Positions 48,152 through 60,427 are shown, counted from the first letter of the stretch. The stretch is 64,000 nt of DNA from Spironucleus salmonicida (GCA_000497125.2 CM035320.1:1013197-1077196), one strand, 5' to 3'. Translations and numbers: made by a program. Notes: generated from the sequence alone by a model not told the origin.

Positions 48152-50654
48152 GTCCTCCACATTTTAAGGGGGTTATTACTCATGCTTAGGGAGTCACGGC
48201 TGGTTGCATCTGGTCCATGTATTATAAAGGGCGAACCAGCTGCGATGCCTGACGCTAGATTGTGATGGTAGTGACTACGAGTATCCGCCATATATGACCT
48301 AACTGAAGTAACTGGAGATGTTAGTGCTCACTAGAATAAGGGGAAGCGTTTACTTATCCCATAGCATACGGAGTATCACTCTCACTAACTGTAAGATTAC
48401 TAACTTCTAGTGTGATGTTGATTCGCTACCGGACCTGCGAGAGCTTACCATAGTAGATATTAATAAAGAGCAAACTTTCCTGAGTAAGATACTGGAGAGG
48501 GCCCACGGGCTGCGTAATCTGACGCTGTAATATGTTGGTATATATTATAGCAAATATTAAGTTTAGATACTAGATATCTCAATGTTGAAGTTTCTGGAAA
48601 CATTAGTTGTTACTGAAATAAATGTTGATCTATATCTACCATAAACTATACGAAGTATCACACTCAAAGATTGTAATATTACGAACTTCCAGTGTGATGC
48701 TAAATTGCTTCCCGACCTGCAGGAATTTATCTGGGATGAGGTCAGTAATGGATATAATTATGTGAGCAGTATACTGCAGAAGACGAAATAGTTGCGGAAG
48801 CTGACACTAAAATCTAACGGTGGGTATTCAAAATATTTACCAGACATCTCAGAGATTAAGCAACTAGAGATATTAGTGCTCACTCATATCAGTGGTAATA
48901 TATATTTATCTCCCTGCATACGGATCGTTATACTCAAGAATTGTAGGATTGACAAATTATATTACAGTTCTAACTACCTTCCGGACCTACTAGAACTTAC
49001 CATAATAAATATAGCTCATGATTAGACTTTCCTTGGTAATTTACTAGAGAAAGCAAAATAACTGCGAAACCTAACACTAATGGGTAACTCTATATACTAC
49101 TCACATACACCATGTATGTCATACATGAAATAGCTGGAGGTATTAGTGCTTGATAGAATGAGTGGTGATATCTACTTGTCTCCTAACATACGCAGCATTA
49201 CCATCACGGATTGCGCGATTCACAGTATTTAATTTAGTGCTGAATCTTTGTCGTAACTGTAGGAGCTTACCTTGTGTAGTGTTAAATATGATAAAACTAT
49301 CCTAAGTTAGATACTTTAAAATGCGCATAGGTTGCAGAAGTTTAAACTTAAAGATAATGGTATCTTATAGTACGGTCCGCCAGACATCTCCTCGCTAACG
49401 TAGTTAAAGATGGTAAAGTTTTCCAACATTTATGGTGATATATACTTGCCCTCCTGCATAGAAAGCTTTACTCTTAACAATTGTAAGATTAAAAAAGTCC
49501 AGATCGATGCTGAATCGTTGCCTCATCTGCAGGAATTTACCATAATTGAAGTATCCTATTATTAGAATTTCGTTAATAAAATACTGTAGAAGTCACATGG
49601 GTTGCGTAATCTAACAATGAAAAGTAAAGATAATAATTAAAAATATCCACTAGATATGTCAATGTTGCAGCAGCTGGAGATAATCATGCTAGATAGAATA
49701 CGTGACAATATCAACTTTCCTCCAAGTATACGAACAGTTACTCTCAAGGATTGCACGATTACTGACTTTCAGTGCAATGCTGAGTCACTATCAGCTCTGT
49801 GGGAATTCACCTTGCTGGATGTAAGCTGTGATTAAAGTTAACTGAATAATTTATTGCAAAAGATGCATAGCTTACGACACCTTACACTGGAACGCGGTGG
49901 CCGATCAAGCTCTAATTATAAATTTTATCTATTAAAAATATTCTCAGGGAAGTATCTGGAAACATTATGTCTTGAATAAATGATATGCACTATTTACATC
50001 TCTTCTACCATACGGAGCATCTTCCTCACATAGTGCACGATTCACGGAGTGTAGTGTAGTAGTGACTAAATCTTAAACCTACGAAAACTTTCAATGATTA
50101 ATGTGAATGCTCCAAAAACTGCATTGCGTAATGTTCTACAGAAGGCAAACAGGCTTCAGAGCCTAGTAGTGCACGGATACTACAGAAAATCTTATACTAT
50201 CGCGTAGCTATACCTGCAGCCATCAGTGTTGGTGTTGGATCTAGAAAATGTGAATGTCAATCAGCTAGTCTTGACCGCTGCTCCTCGCATAGAAAAACTA
50301 CGGCTCCATCATATTATCGTTAAGAAAAATTATATGCCTGAAATATCCAGGCTGATTAAGGCTAAGACAGCCACCCTTCTTGACGTTAGTGACATTAATG
50401 TGGATGTTGGGACGCTGGCTGATCCCAATCTCGCATAATTTGCTCTTTCTACATTTATCCAGAGAGCTGGGATGGATGTTAAGCTGAATCTTACTGTGGG
50501 GTGTCACTACTACCAGCGTGGTAATATGATGTACCAGAATGATGATAACACACCGGCGGCGCTGCCCACGAGTCTTACTATCTTCCTGTTACAACTAAAG
50601 ATCAGATAATTGTCCAGTGAACTGGTCGTACTGGGTATGGCGCTGGCGGAGTGA
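47814..50654 (+). CDS. Leucine-rich-repeat protein (complete, right plus gene)
   Basis: 946 aa; ATG 47814-47816, TGA 50652-50654. The N-terminal ~115 residues are GC-rich in DNA and carry a low-complexity Ser/Thr/Gly stretch, then LRR-like strands (ARLDLANMDG, VRELRLERVSG, ARLTIVDSPI). Eight super-repeats follow, starting at nt 48240 and spaced 270 or 282 bp. They contain YLPPSIRSITL-type and NCKITNFQCD segments. The C-terminal end matches the other LRR genes (FIQRAGMD, HYYQRGNMMYQ). Upstream of the ATG the frame stays open to TGA 47655, including a hydrophobic run (TGILVLATLLLPIKM) without an ATG before it. 48726-50654 is almost identical to 3-1931. Confidence 0.9.
48240..50153 (+). repeat. 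LRR super-repeat array, right copy
   Basis: Super-repeat starts at 48240, 48510, 48792, 49062, 49332, 49602, 49872 and 50154: spacings 270, 282, 270, 270, 270, 270 and 282 bp. Whole codon-multiples keep the LRR phase. The left copy shows the last six. Confidence 0.85.
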
Positions 50655-50693
50655 ATCCCTTTCATATATCTCTATTCTAATATTATCCTTCTA

Positions 50694-51002
50694 ATGACCA
50701 CTTGCAACATATGTTTATTGGCTGCGCTTACGCTAACCCATCCAATCACTCTTCAGCCACCTGCTGTGAAAGTACTTTACACACATTCATCAGAAGGAAT
50801 TTATATAACTCTATCTGTAGCTTCAATATATGATACGTCTGCCGATTTCCACATTGCTCATAAGCTGGATGTGAGTCATTCTCATATTTCAGAGAGTTTA
50901 TTATATATCGTATTATTTACATTCCAATAAGCTTATGCTTGCAATATAAAATCATTTAACAACGAAACTTGTTGTATTAATACAAAATTTGATACTAGAT
51001 GA
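50694..51002 (+). CDS. Small open frame, copy of 1971-2279
   Basis: Same 102-codon frame as the left copy, ending in TGA, with a hydrophobic N-terminus. Support is weak for the same reason: the DNA is almost identical between copies. Confidence 0.25.
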
Positions 51003-51093
51003 ATATAACCAACTGAGCTCCATGTGAATGTGGCTGCGCATGATTGATAAAATATACTGAATATAACGTCTACATTGTGCAGGTTCACGTGGC

Positions 51094-51621
51094 ATGTCTT
51101 ATTTCTGCCATACTTTCATACTCCAAATTTGTATCATTTCTAAAATTCTGACACCAGTTAATCTGACACTTACAACACGAGTAGTATACATTTTATCAGT
51201 TGATGCTGACTGTAGAAGGCTATTTCCTGATAGTATAGCGGCTACAGGCTCTATACCTTACAATTATACGTCAAAAAATATTCTAAGTACGATTTGTGAT
51301 AGTTAAATTTGTTTCCAAACAAGAGTAACCATTTTAGAAGATATATTAGATCAATTTAAGCCCCTGCTGTCCTTTTGCCATTTCTTTTTCTCAATGTCAG
51401 GCGCTACTGCTTAATAGTTGCTATTTGACATATATATTCTAGCATATTTGTAGCCAGCCTACTATCTTGCACCCCATACACCTCTCCTGACAACATTTTC
51501 ATCCCACACAAGATGCCAGATAGGGGATCCGACTAGATATCCTAATACCTATACCTAAGACATTCAGGTGAATTTCTCCCACTTTTATTAGTGTATATAA
51601 CCAGAATTCGATCGCTTCTGA
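51094..51621 (+). CDS. Open frame, copy of 2371-2898
   Basis: Same 175-codon frame as the left copy, retaining the TGA at its end. Unknown; possibly a decayed secreted-protein gene. Confidence 0.25.
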
Positions 51622-54071
51622 CCAATAAACCAAATATGTTGGCTTCAGCTACAACAGCAATCCCAGGTGAACAGTGAAGCCAGTGCTGGCACTATTCATA
51701 CAAATATTCTTCGATTTCAGCTAACTGCGCAAAAACATCTTATCAGCGTCGTGATCTCCGCTGCGAATGTAATTCCAAAATTTTATATTCTTATATATCA
51801 AAATTATGCCTTTTTGAAACATCGGCTGTTCCCTAGAATTTTTCAAACCAAGTCTTAAAAGCCAGATAGACTTAATAATGTATGTTCAAATTTCTTTAAA
51901 ACAATTTTTCAATTCCATAACAACCGACAAATCCGTTATTTCCTCAATAATCTACCCTTTTCCTTAATATTTTTAATCTAGTTCATCTGTTATATCACCT
52001 CTAAAATAAATTATTACCATAAATCTCACTCCATTCCGAACATGCCCAAACTGTTCTCGCCTGCAAGACCCACTCGCTAAAATACAAGTAGTGGAATTCC
52101 ACGTAACATCACCATAATGAATTTTTAGTCTCAAACTTGAAAACGCCAATTCCACATATTTATTAATTTTAGAGGACAAATTTACTTATTTCATGAGGTT
52201 TACTCTCGAGGGCAAATTATTCGGAATACGCGAATTCAGCTACAAAATTAAAATTTTTTGCACCTAAAGCAGTCGGATTCGCGCGCAAAGATGGCTTTTT
52301 GTTATATTAAATGCGAAATGCACGGTTTCAGGAAGTCGAAATAGGTGCTCCTGACGTCAGCAGGCGCCAGATTTCGAGGGTCAATTGGCATACGCTGACG
52401 AAAATCTGGATTAAATCGTCTGAAAAGTTGTATAAACACGAAAATGAGCTATGTGAGAAAACGATCTGCCACCGCATTTTCGACTTCAAAAGTTTCAAAA
52501 AATGCAGGTAAAGCGAATACAGCGCTACCCCTGCGCAATCATCAAACTGCAGTTTATGGAGAATAAGGCTAGGAGCTCTGCGGGGTCCATCTGGTGCCGT
52601 TCGTTGAAGTTGCGCGGATGCAAAGGAAAATACACGATTCTCATTTCCGTTAGATTCCGCGGTTAGGGGCTGAATTTCAGAGACACGATAAAGGGCTTTC
52701 CGGAAGTAATACTGGGGGAAAATTAATTACTCAAAGGGAATGGGAGCTGCTGGCTGACGATGACGAAACCTGTGATGCATCCAGTTATAGTCCACCGGTG
52801 GCTCTACCAGCAGCTAATCAGCAGTTACTTCGCTATGTATATTTTTTGTTCGGTACCATCTGGCGGTAATCCTCAGAAAGTCGCCCAAGAGCCGTACTGA
52901 CAAAGTTAACCACACAGTCAATTATGGTCCCAAACAACGCGCTCAAGGCAGCGAACGTCCAAGTTTAAGCGAATGCTGGAACCAAAAAGTTCTATTTTAA
53001 TCTCGTATAGTTGCTGTAGGACCGTAAAAGAAAACTTAGACCGTTGATTCAGTCTCAATAGAGATTTAATCCCGAGGGTCTAGTCGTACATCAAACTGGT
53101 GCGGTTCTGCCAGGTGAGTTTCGACGATGAGTCCATGAGTGGTGTAGAGAACAGGAGCAGGGACGCTTAAAATTGAGTTAGATCATGCAGTTCTGCAGAT
53201 AGAAAATGCAGGAACATGAGTACGGATCCGTGAACTAGAAGGACCCCACGTTAGAAAGTCCGCCAGAAGCCGCCATGGCTCTGTCTGACACTAGGGACGT
53301 GGGATCTGGTAGTTCATCACTCACGCGAGTTTACAGGTCTGGTAGCACCTTGGCTTGCCGTGCAGTGGCTTTTACTGTGCTGTTGGGGCGCTGCGGACTC
53401 CCTGCATATATTCCTAAGCGCTAAACGGTGATTGCAAAATGGTATTCTGGAGAGACAAGGGTGCGTGGTTCACGGTCGTAGGGGACAGTTTTGGTTGCTT
53501 CTGGCGGGTTCTCCTTTCGTGAATCTGCACTTTCTCAACGGCTGAGCCTGGAGGCGAAGCTGAGAGGTCCACTGGTCTCGATGGGTGCGGGGAGTAGCGC
53601 TGCGAGGTCATGGCTGCAATGGTAGATATGTAGTTCCGAGCACTGCCGATGTTTAATGCTACCTGACTCTAGATGAGAAAGGTCGGGTAGGTGAGCAGAA
53701 GTTTGTAATTAGACCTATAATATAATACTCATGATATTCTCACTTAAATGCACGGCGAAGTCCGAATCCAGCTCAAGCTGAGGGGAGGCAGGCGTACCGC
53801 GCACTGAAACTACCCCAACAGTTTATTACTACCAGCGGACTCACAATACAGTCCTAATACAGGCTAGTAGCCATTGTGTGGGATACCCTGTACCCCAAGC
53901 ACGGAGGATCTCGGGCATCCTGCGGGTGCACGGCGTCCAGACCACATTCCTATGGATATCAAGCGCAGCCGTGAGATAAAGCAGTGCAGTACGGGAATCA
54001 CCTGTGGGTGCGACCACGGCGTAGTAAACACCCAAGCTGTTCGCATTAGGAGCGGGAGATTTCGAGACAGC
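51622..54071. other. Spacer between convergent LRR genes, right copy
   Basis: Corresponds to 2899-5352, with more substitutions and a few 1-3 base indels. No convincing gene. Confidence 0.5.
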
Positions 54072-55832
54072 TCACTCCAGTAGCGTCTGGACGAGCATAG
54101 TAAGCTATCTGGCTAGGGGTATTATCTTTTGCCGGTACACGAATGCCACCAGATTCGCAGGCAACACCACAATCTTCTCTACACTATTGGTTTTCTGATA
54201 CATCGTTTTGCCCCTCTGAATATAGTACCGCCCCACTACCATATCTATCCTAGCATCTACACCGTCCCTCTGTATGAAGGCCTGGAACACGAAATTTAGA
54301 TTACTGATACATAATACACCATACATATGGTGTATTAACCCTATGTTGAGTATTTACATACTCGATATTGTTCTGGATTTAATTAGCCTGATTAGCACTG
54401 GAACTCTGTAATCGTGAGTGCCAACATTATTGAGCAATAAATTTTTGACTCCAGGGGTCCCAACTAGGATCAGTTCTCCAAAACATATATTTTACAGTTT
54501 CAGGATCGTAACGGATGGCTATAGGTTGATACTCCCAATGTAAACAATACCTTTCATCCACCCATATATAATTAGATTCTGAACTTTAATTGCCTTCTGC
54601 AGCACCATGGTCAGAGAAGGGTCCACGTATCTCATATAGTTTATGGTTAGCTCTAGCAGGTTCGGTAGCGTCTCGGTATCGCACGAGAACTTCGTAATCT
54701 TGCATTTCTCAATGGACACGCTCCGGATACTGGGAGGTAGGTAGATATCACCCTCCATTCCGGCGAGTGTCAGAAATTCCAGTACGGTCAGTCTTGAAAT
54801 ATCTGGCAAAAGCATACGCTGCATGTAGTTATTCTCCAGTTTTAACTTCTGTAACATAGGCGATATCTATACTATCGTCTGCAGTTACTCGCCAAGGCAA
54901 GCAACCGCACTGAATGCATTATACACAGTCAGCTACCGTAGGTCTGGTAGTGACTCAGGTTAGTACTATAGCTTCGTAATCTTACATCGCGTGAGGGTGA
55001 TGCTCCGGATACTTGGTTGTAACGAAATCTCACCCTTCATGTTTTCTAGGTTTAGGGTATCCAAAACCTTTAGTTTGGACATGTCTGGCAGTGGAGTCAC
55101 AATATACAAATGCATCCCTAGCTACAGCTTACCCAACCTAGGTGCCTTGTGCAGTATCTAACTCAGAGATATATCTACATGTGCCATACATTCCATGATG
55201 AGCTACCGCATGTCCGGTAGTGAATCAACATCACATTAGAACTTTGTAATTTTACATCCTATTAGGATGATGCTCTGGATATTTGGAAGTAGATGGAGAC
55301 TACCCTTTGTACAGCATAGTTACAGTGTCTCTAACTTATACAGACTGGGAAGCTCAAACTGAATGAAATTATGGTGATGGGAGTTTACCAATTTCAGCTT
55401 CCGCAGCTCTTGTGCGTTCTATATCAGGTTAATAGGCAGTCCCCAATTGCAGCTCATCTTGAATTGACTCTAATGCAACGTTTAGCTGCACTATACTGCC
55501 ACCTCTGCGAGGTTCGGGAGGTCTCGCCCCTGAGGGTTGGCGCACGCAATGGGCGAGTCGACGATGGTGAGCCTGGTGAGGGCGCGGCTAACCTCCATAC
55601 TGCCGCTCACCCGCTCCAGGCGCAGCTCTCTCACGTTCTACGCATGCTTCAGTGGCTCCGTGCCATCCATGTTCGCAAGATCCAGTCGGGCCACCCCGGC
55701 CAGGCTCAGCGCGGAGTCCCACCCGCCGTCGAGCGAGAGGTGTGTATCTGGGGAGGTGGAGGTGCCTGAGCCCCCCTGGGTACTCTGGGGACCATCCCCG
55801 CCGCGGTCTGCCGAGCACGCACTTTATGTCAT
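54072..55832 (-). CDS. Leucine-rich-repeat protein (complete, right minus gene)
   Basis: 586 aa; ATG at 55830-55832; TGA at 54072-54074; many in-frame TAA/TAG. The N-terminus is nearly identical to that of the plus gene at 47814, because both lie in the inverted arms. LRR super-repeats follow (LRKLKLVNSHHHNF, LLPNIQSIIL, KITKFQCDVDSLPDMRQL, KITKLQYQPESLPDLRQL, SVSIEKCKITKFSCDTETL). The family C-terminus is FIQRDGVDAR, RYYIQRGKTMYQ. The central LRRs differ strongly from the positional partner at 5353-7137, although both ends are close. Confidence 0.88.
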
Positions 55833-57181
55833 TTTGATAGGGAGTAGCAGAGTGGCGAGTACCAAAATTCCGGTGTCTTGCGGTGCGCGTCCCTGGGCAG
55901 CAGAAGCCAGCCGCACCCTCCACGAGGTGCCAGCTTGCCTCCATGATGTTCTTTGCGGCCCTGGCCAGCGCTCGTCCTGCTGATTACCTCCCGCCCATCT
56001 AGTATGCCACCATGCGAATAGGAGCCCGCAGTCTACCCCGGCTCCCAGACGCCGCTGGGCGGGTTCTTGAAGGCGCTGCGACCGATGCCACGGTCTGAGC
56101 GACGTTCGGGCACGGGCGCAGAGACAGGTCTGGGCAGGTACGCAATGCTATATCGATATGGAAGAGCGGGTTTATCTGCAGACTTTGGAGAGGTTGCGAT
56201 AGAGAATCCCAAAAATATACTGCCCCATCCGTGCTGGTCGGGAGAATGGTACCCCGGCAGCTCTCAAAAGGGGCCCTGGGAATGAATGTCAACCGCGATG
56301 GCAATATCGGCGTGGAAAAGTATTTGCGCCGGGTCGTTCCTCACCTCAATACCACAACGGGGATATACATGTATCTGCACAGCTTAGTGTAGGCAGCATG
56401 CACACTTTAAAACGGTGGATGCAAATTACTCCTAGCGCTGCCTCGGTGAGTCGTTGCGGCGGGGTCGGTACTTTGCTAGCGACTAGTCCGTTACTAACTT
56501 TGCAGCCCCGTTCGTCCCCGGGCAGGACAGCCGGGCGACCACTCTGGCCACGTAACGTGCTATGCCATAGTGAACGTCGAGAAGCGGCCCTGGGTAGGAC
56601 GTGGGACACCAGCTAGCAATACCGGCACGCCCTCAGGGCAGGGCACGGCACATTCAGTGGTTCGGGCCCGGCACCAGCCCAGTTCACAGCGAGTACGAGA
56701 TTGTTCCAGGCGGTCCAGAGGAAGTCGCCTTGCGTGGTGATTGCTACGCTGGTACCGCTGGCCACTAGCCTACCATGTTGGGGAACCGCTCCACGTGGAT
56801 GCCAGATATTCCGAGCACGGGTGGTGGCACTAGGCCTTGGTTGCTCCCGGAAGTTGAGGATACACGGTTTAGGCCGTTGGCGTATATTCAGTAATATAGT
56901 TCTGAAGCGGAGCGAAGATAGCACGATAAGTGTATACCTGCGTGCTAAGCAGTGGTAGGGACGCGAAAGGCACCCTGGCTAAGGAATCGCAGACTGCCTG
57001 TGACCCCGCAGGCGATCTCGGCGGCCTCTTTGTGGTACTTGACTGTCCCTCACCACACAGCAAATACATGCATTGATGTTAAACTCGTCTCTGGAATATG
57101 GCACCATCCAGACCAGAAAGTCTACCCTGTACCTACTACATCAACTTAGTTTAGCATGCCCGGCACCGCAACAAGCATATC
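55495..57181 (-). repeat. Inverted repeat arm, right (1,687 bp)
   Basis: The reverse complement of 46465-48151 with no net length change. It covers the LRR 5' end and the GC-rich upstream block. The outer border is at 57181, beyond which flanks differ. Between the arms lie 7,343 bp holding both LRR gene bodies and the spacer, so the whole unit is 46465-57181 (10,717 bp). Confidence 0.9.
55833..57181. other. GC-rich block 5' of right minus LRR gene
   Basis: Mirror copy of 46465-47813. On the plus strand a frame from ATG 56398 is TGA-free to about 57002, and a different frame is open through 57149; neither has a recognised product. Confidence 0.4.
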
Positions 57182-58002
57182 GTCCGTGCATCAAGTCTAC
57201 ATATCTTAATTCTACATATCTCCATTCTGCCATAGACATCCAATGAAATCTGCCCTCAAACCTCCCCGAAAAGCGAATCCGCACCACTTAAAATGCTGAC
57301 ATTTAGAACCAGTCAATAAATAAACATTCTTGTACCGCTTATTTCTCCACTGCGAACTTGCGGGATTTGCGCACAAACGGCACAGATTTATCTAGAAAAA
57401 ATAATGTTATGAAACGAGCAAATTTTAGATTTTTACGTTTTTTTAATGTGAAAACAATATTGTGAGAAAGTGAAAAATGTGCTAAACGAATTTCAGGATC
57501 TGGGGTGAAATTTTGCAAAAATAGGATGTGGAGGTAGCAGAAACTGGTCCAAAATACGATTCTCGTGTGTCTGAAGAAGGCGTTTGCTGGGTTTTAATGC
57601 GCGAAAATGGGAGGTCCAGGGTGTCGAAAAATGGAATATTCGATTGGTGGGTTTGGGAGCGGTTTTGAGAGCTTTAAGATGGGCCTAAACTGGGTATTAG
57701 GAATATATTTCTGGCAGAGGATGTTGGGGTGAGATTTATGAGTTTCTGGGATGTGATTTTGGAGGTTCTGGGATGATTTGGGGGTCAGTTGAATTTGGCG
57801 GTCATATCATGGTGCTAAGAGAATATTTGTATTTTTGCGTTCTGGCGCAATTCTGTTCTGGGAGGCTTTCCCTGCGCGTGTTAGAGATGCGGACGGTGGC
57901 TATGGGCTGTTTGGCGCACTATGGTCGTGCGTGCGTTTTTTATGTAGCAAATGCGTTCAAATCATGTGAGTATAGACATAACAGTATAATTATAATATCA
58001 TT
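57182..58002. other. Intergenic, moderate GC
   Basis: A Pro-rich minus-strand frame of about 105 codons (57.5-57.8 kb) follows an in-frame TGA and lacks an ATG. A plus frame at 57773-58048 overlaps the SF-assemblin 3' end. Neither is convincing. Confidence 0.4.
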
Positions 58003-58737
58003 TCAAATAACTTCTTCGATCTTCTTGCAAGTTTGCTCTAACAATTAAAGCAAGCCTTCCTCGGTTTGCTCTCTTTCTTCTCTTTCGCATTTCAATTTGT
58101 TTTGAAGAGAGCTAGCAATTTCGGTCAATTTAGCGTACAAACTATCTGTCTCCTAAACTCTTTCTCTCTATTCTTAGCTTAACAAATCTCTTAATTTTGT
58201 TGTCTCGTCACGCATCTCCTTTTAGATTCTTTAAATTTCATTCTCTCTGAAAGCTCTCTCCTAACCTAGCTCACCAATTAGTTCACCACAAGCATTTTAG
58301 ACGTCAGACCTTTGAGAGTTATTAACGCTTTCTCTGAAAGTTTTTTCTCTTTCAATTTCGCCCCTTAAATCGCCACTTCTTTCTTCAATAAGCTTCTGAA
58401 TCCTCATCTCGAGCTCCTTTCTGTGCTATCTTTCTATGTTGAATTCAACAGTTTGAGCGCTCTCAACGACACGAATTTCTTTAGTTTTCTTCTCATCTAA
58501 GATTTCTCTCTGTGATTTTTAGGTAGAAATAGCGTCTTAAATTGCTGACATCTACTCCTTAATAGAAGCAAAATTCGAGCGATCTGCAGATGACTGACGT
58601 TGGAGTGAATCTTCGATTCTCTTAACTGCACGCTCAATTTCTGACTTATAGCGATCACGCTCTTATTTAGATGTTGAGGAAAAACCACGCATGCGGTCTT
58701 AGAGTTAGGCCATACGGTTAAGTGCGGGAGATTGCAT
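58003..58737 (-). CDS. SF-assemblin / giardin-type fibre protein
   Basis: 244 aa; ATG at 58735-58737 after TTTTA; TGA at 58003-58005. A short non-helical head (MQSPALNRMAQLQDRMRGF) precedes a long coiled-coil rod with the striated-fibre-assemblin spacing (RYKSEIERAVKRIEDSLQ, ERQHRKELEMRIQKLIEERS, EREEREQTEEGLLQLLEQ). Length and head-rod layout fit the SF-assemblin/beta-giardin family, which builds striated microtubule-associated root fibres. It is divergent from a paralogue at 59250. About fifteen TAA/TAG as Gln. Confidence 0.88.
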
Positions 58738-59249
58738 TAAAATTCGGAATGGAAAAAATTATTAATATATTAATTATATAATAAAGTAATAAAATAATAA
58801 TACAAAGTGATAATTTTGAAATTTCAGATATTATAGAAAAAGCGATAAAACTTTTATGAATATTTTGGTATCATTATAATATACCTAAACATATTGTAAA
58901 TATGTTTAACTAGCTGTAATTAATTAGTAATTATGATTTCAAAAACAGTTAAATACACCTATCTAGCGAAATACATCAAATATCTTTAATCATAATTTAC
59001 AAGAAATCTTAAAATTGATAAAGAATAAATAAATTTTCGAATATTCATTACATGAAATTACTAATAATACTAAATACATTAAATAATTTTCATTATTACA
59101 AATATCAAATTTTAGATTTCGAATAATAGGTCTCTTAATTTTATTAATTATATAATATAACAATTCAATATAGATAATTATAATTTTTAGTTTATACATC
59201 ATATATAGTAAAGTAATACAAATTTCTTTACCACTTTAAATTTTACTAA
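58738..59249. promoter_or_regulatory. AT-rich divergent promoter region of the SF-assemblin pair
   Basis: 512 bp between two ATGs facing away from each other, very AT-rich, with A-rich runs next to both starts (TTTTAATG, ACTAAATG). No distinct element can be defined; shared regulation is inference. Confidence 0.4.
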
Positions 59250-59975
59250 ATGTCAGCACTTGCCCCTAACTCACCATCTCAGTTAAAAATTAAAAATATG
59301 TAAGAGACCCTAACAAATTTTAATGGTACTCGTCAGGATGACCCATAAACTATTGCTCGCATCAATGTTTTATCCGAAAAGATTCATAAATCATCAACTT
59401 CAGATGCTTCTAAATTTTAGCTTTTGAATGACTAACTTACGAAATTATAATAAGCACATTCCGCAGAAAAAGCATCTAGAGAGCTTACTGATAAAAGAAA
59501 AACAAAGGAAATAGAATTAGTCGAAGCCGGTTTTATTGAATCCATCCAAAACGAGCAATCTGTAAGAACTGAGGTCGTAAGAAGGCTAACAACCCAAATC
59601 GAAAATATGTCTGAAGTTTCTTCTTAAGACTTACACGTTGTATCAAACTAGCGTGAATCTACAAATGAGCAAAATTTGAAGTTTATGAGAGAGAATATTA
59701 CGAAGGTAGTGGAAACTATTTCGTCTGACAGGGAACATGCAGATAAAGAGATTTCTCGCCTACACAGCGAATTGGACTCAATTGTCTAGGAGATTCGCGA
59801 TGGCGTATACAACGAAGCCCAAGAAAGAGAGAATCAGCAGGTTTACTTCCAGGAAACGTTCGCGAAGGTATGCCAAATGCTCTAAAATAAGTTGAGCGCC
59901 GAAAGAGGCGACAGAGAGAAAACTGAGGAAGAACTTGTCAATTTGTTAGAGCAAGTTTGCGATAGAATGCATTGA
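59250..59975 (+). CDS. SF-assemblin / giardin-type fibre protein, paralogue
   Basis: 241 aa; ATG 59250 after ACTAA; TGA 59973-59975. Head (MSALAPNSPSQLKIKNMQE), then a coiled-coil rod (KTKEIELVEAGFIESIQNEQ, RENITKVVETISSDREHADK) ending like its divergent neighbour (DREKTEEELVNLLEQVCDR versus EEREQTEEGLLQLLEQTCKK). This shared end supports paralogy. It is a structural component of flagellar root or striated fibres. Confidence 0.88.
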
Positions 59976-60012
59976 ATGAAATTGTTGCTGTTTTTATCTA
60001 CGAACCATAGGA

Positions 60013-60294
60013 ATGCAAAATTACTCGTACCAGGAAGACTCGACGCAAATCGACTCGTTCTGGGACGATAACACCTCGCCATAACAGTCCGCGGGGCTAC
60101 GAACGCCGTCGAGCGGGTTTTTTGAGTAGCCTGAGGAGAGGTAGTCAAAAATCGACATTAACCTGCATTTGGTCCAAAAAACGTTACAAAAATCGATTTT
60201 TTTATTCTGCTTTGCTGAGCAAATCGAGGAACATATTTCTGAGATTTATCAGGACCAGCTGTAGCTAATTGACAAGATCAGCACGATAACCTGA
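60013..60294 (+). CDS. Small acidic protein downstream of SF-assemblin
   Basis: 93 aa; ATG 60013, TGA 60292-60294, 37 bp after the SF-assemblin stop. The first half is polar (MQNYSYQEDSTQIDSFWDD, SPQQSAGLRTPSSGFFEQ); the second half is a helical segment (LVQKTLQKSIFLFCFAEQIEE) ending QQLIDKISTIT. Five TAA/TAG as Gln. No family recognised; the tight spacing hints at a cytoskeletal link. Confidence 0.65.
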
Positions 60295-60427
60295 TTATTA
60301 ATCATTTATTATATATTTTGTATTTTTAATTAATTTTAATATTATTATATATAAATCTTAATATATATATTCCACTCCATTTTATATTTTCCTAATTAAA
60401 TTATATAATATTCATATTATCCAAATT

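Larger units (their letters stand above)
48724..57109. repeat. Segmental duplication, right copy (partner 1-8415)
   Basis: Same orientation as the left copy and complete here. It contains the plus LRR gene, spacer, minus LRR gene and GC block. Differences cluster in 54.1-55.5 kb (LRR part of the minus gene). Right of 57109 the two copies share only a short ATGCCCGGCACCGC segment. Confidence 0.9.

Noticed and set aside
47684-48265. 193-codon plus frame across the LRR 5' end
   Set aside because: It is out of phase with the LRR frame, Arg/Gly/Pro-rich, and lacks LRR motifs; the in-frame 24-bp indel between copies supports the LRR frame but fits this one equally in length, so motif content decides.
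46465-57181. DNA transposon with long terminal inverted repeats
   Set aside because: No transposase, no short conserved tips and no target-site duplication; the arms contain LRR coding sequence.
59882-60148. 88-codon minus frame downstream of the SF-assemblin
   Set aside because: Antisense to the SF-assemblin end and the 93-aa gene, which has better start, stop and composition.
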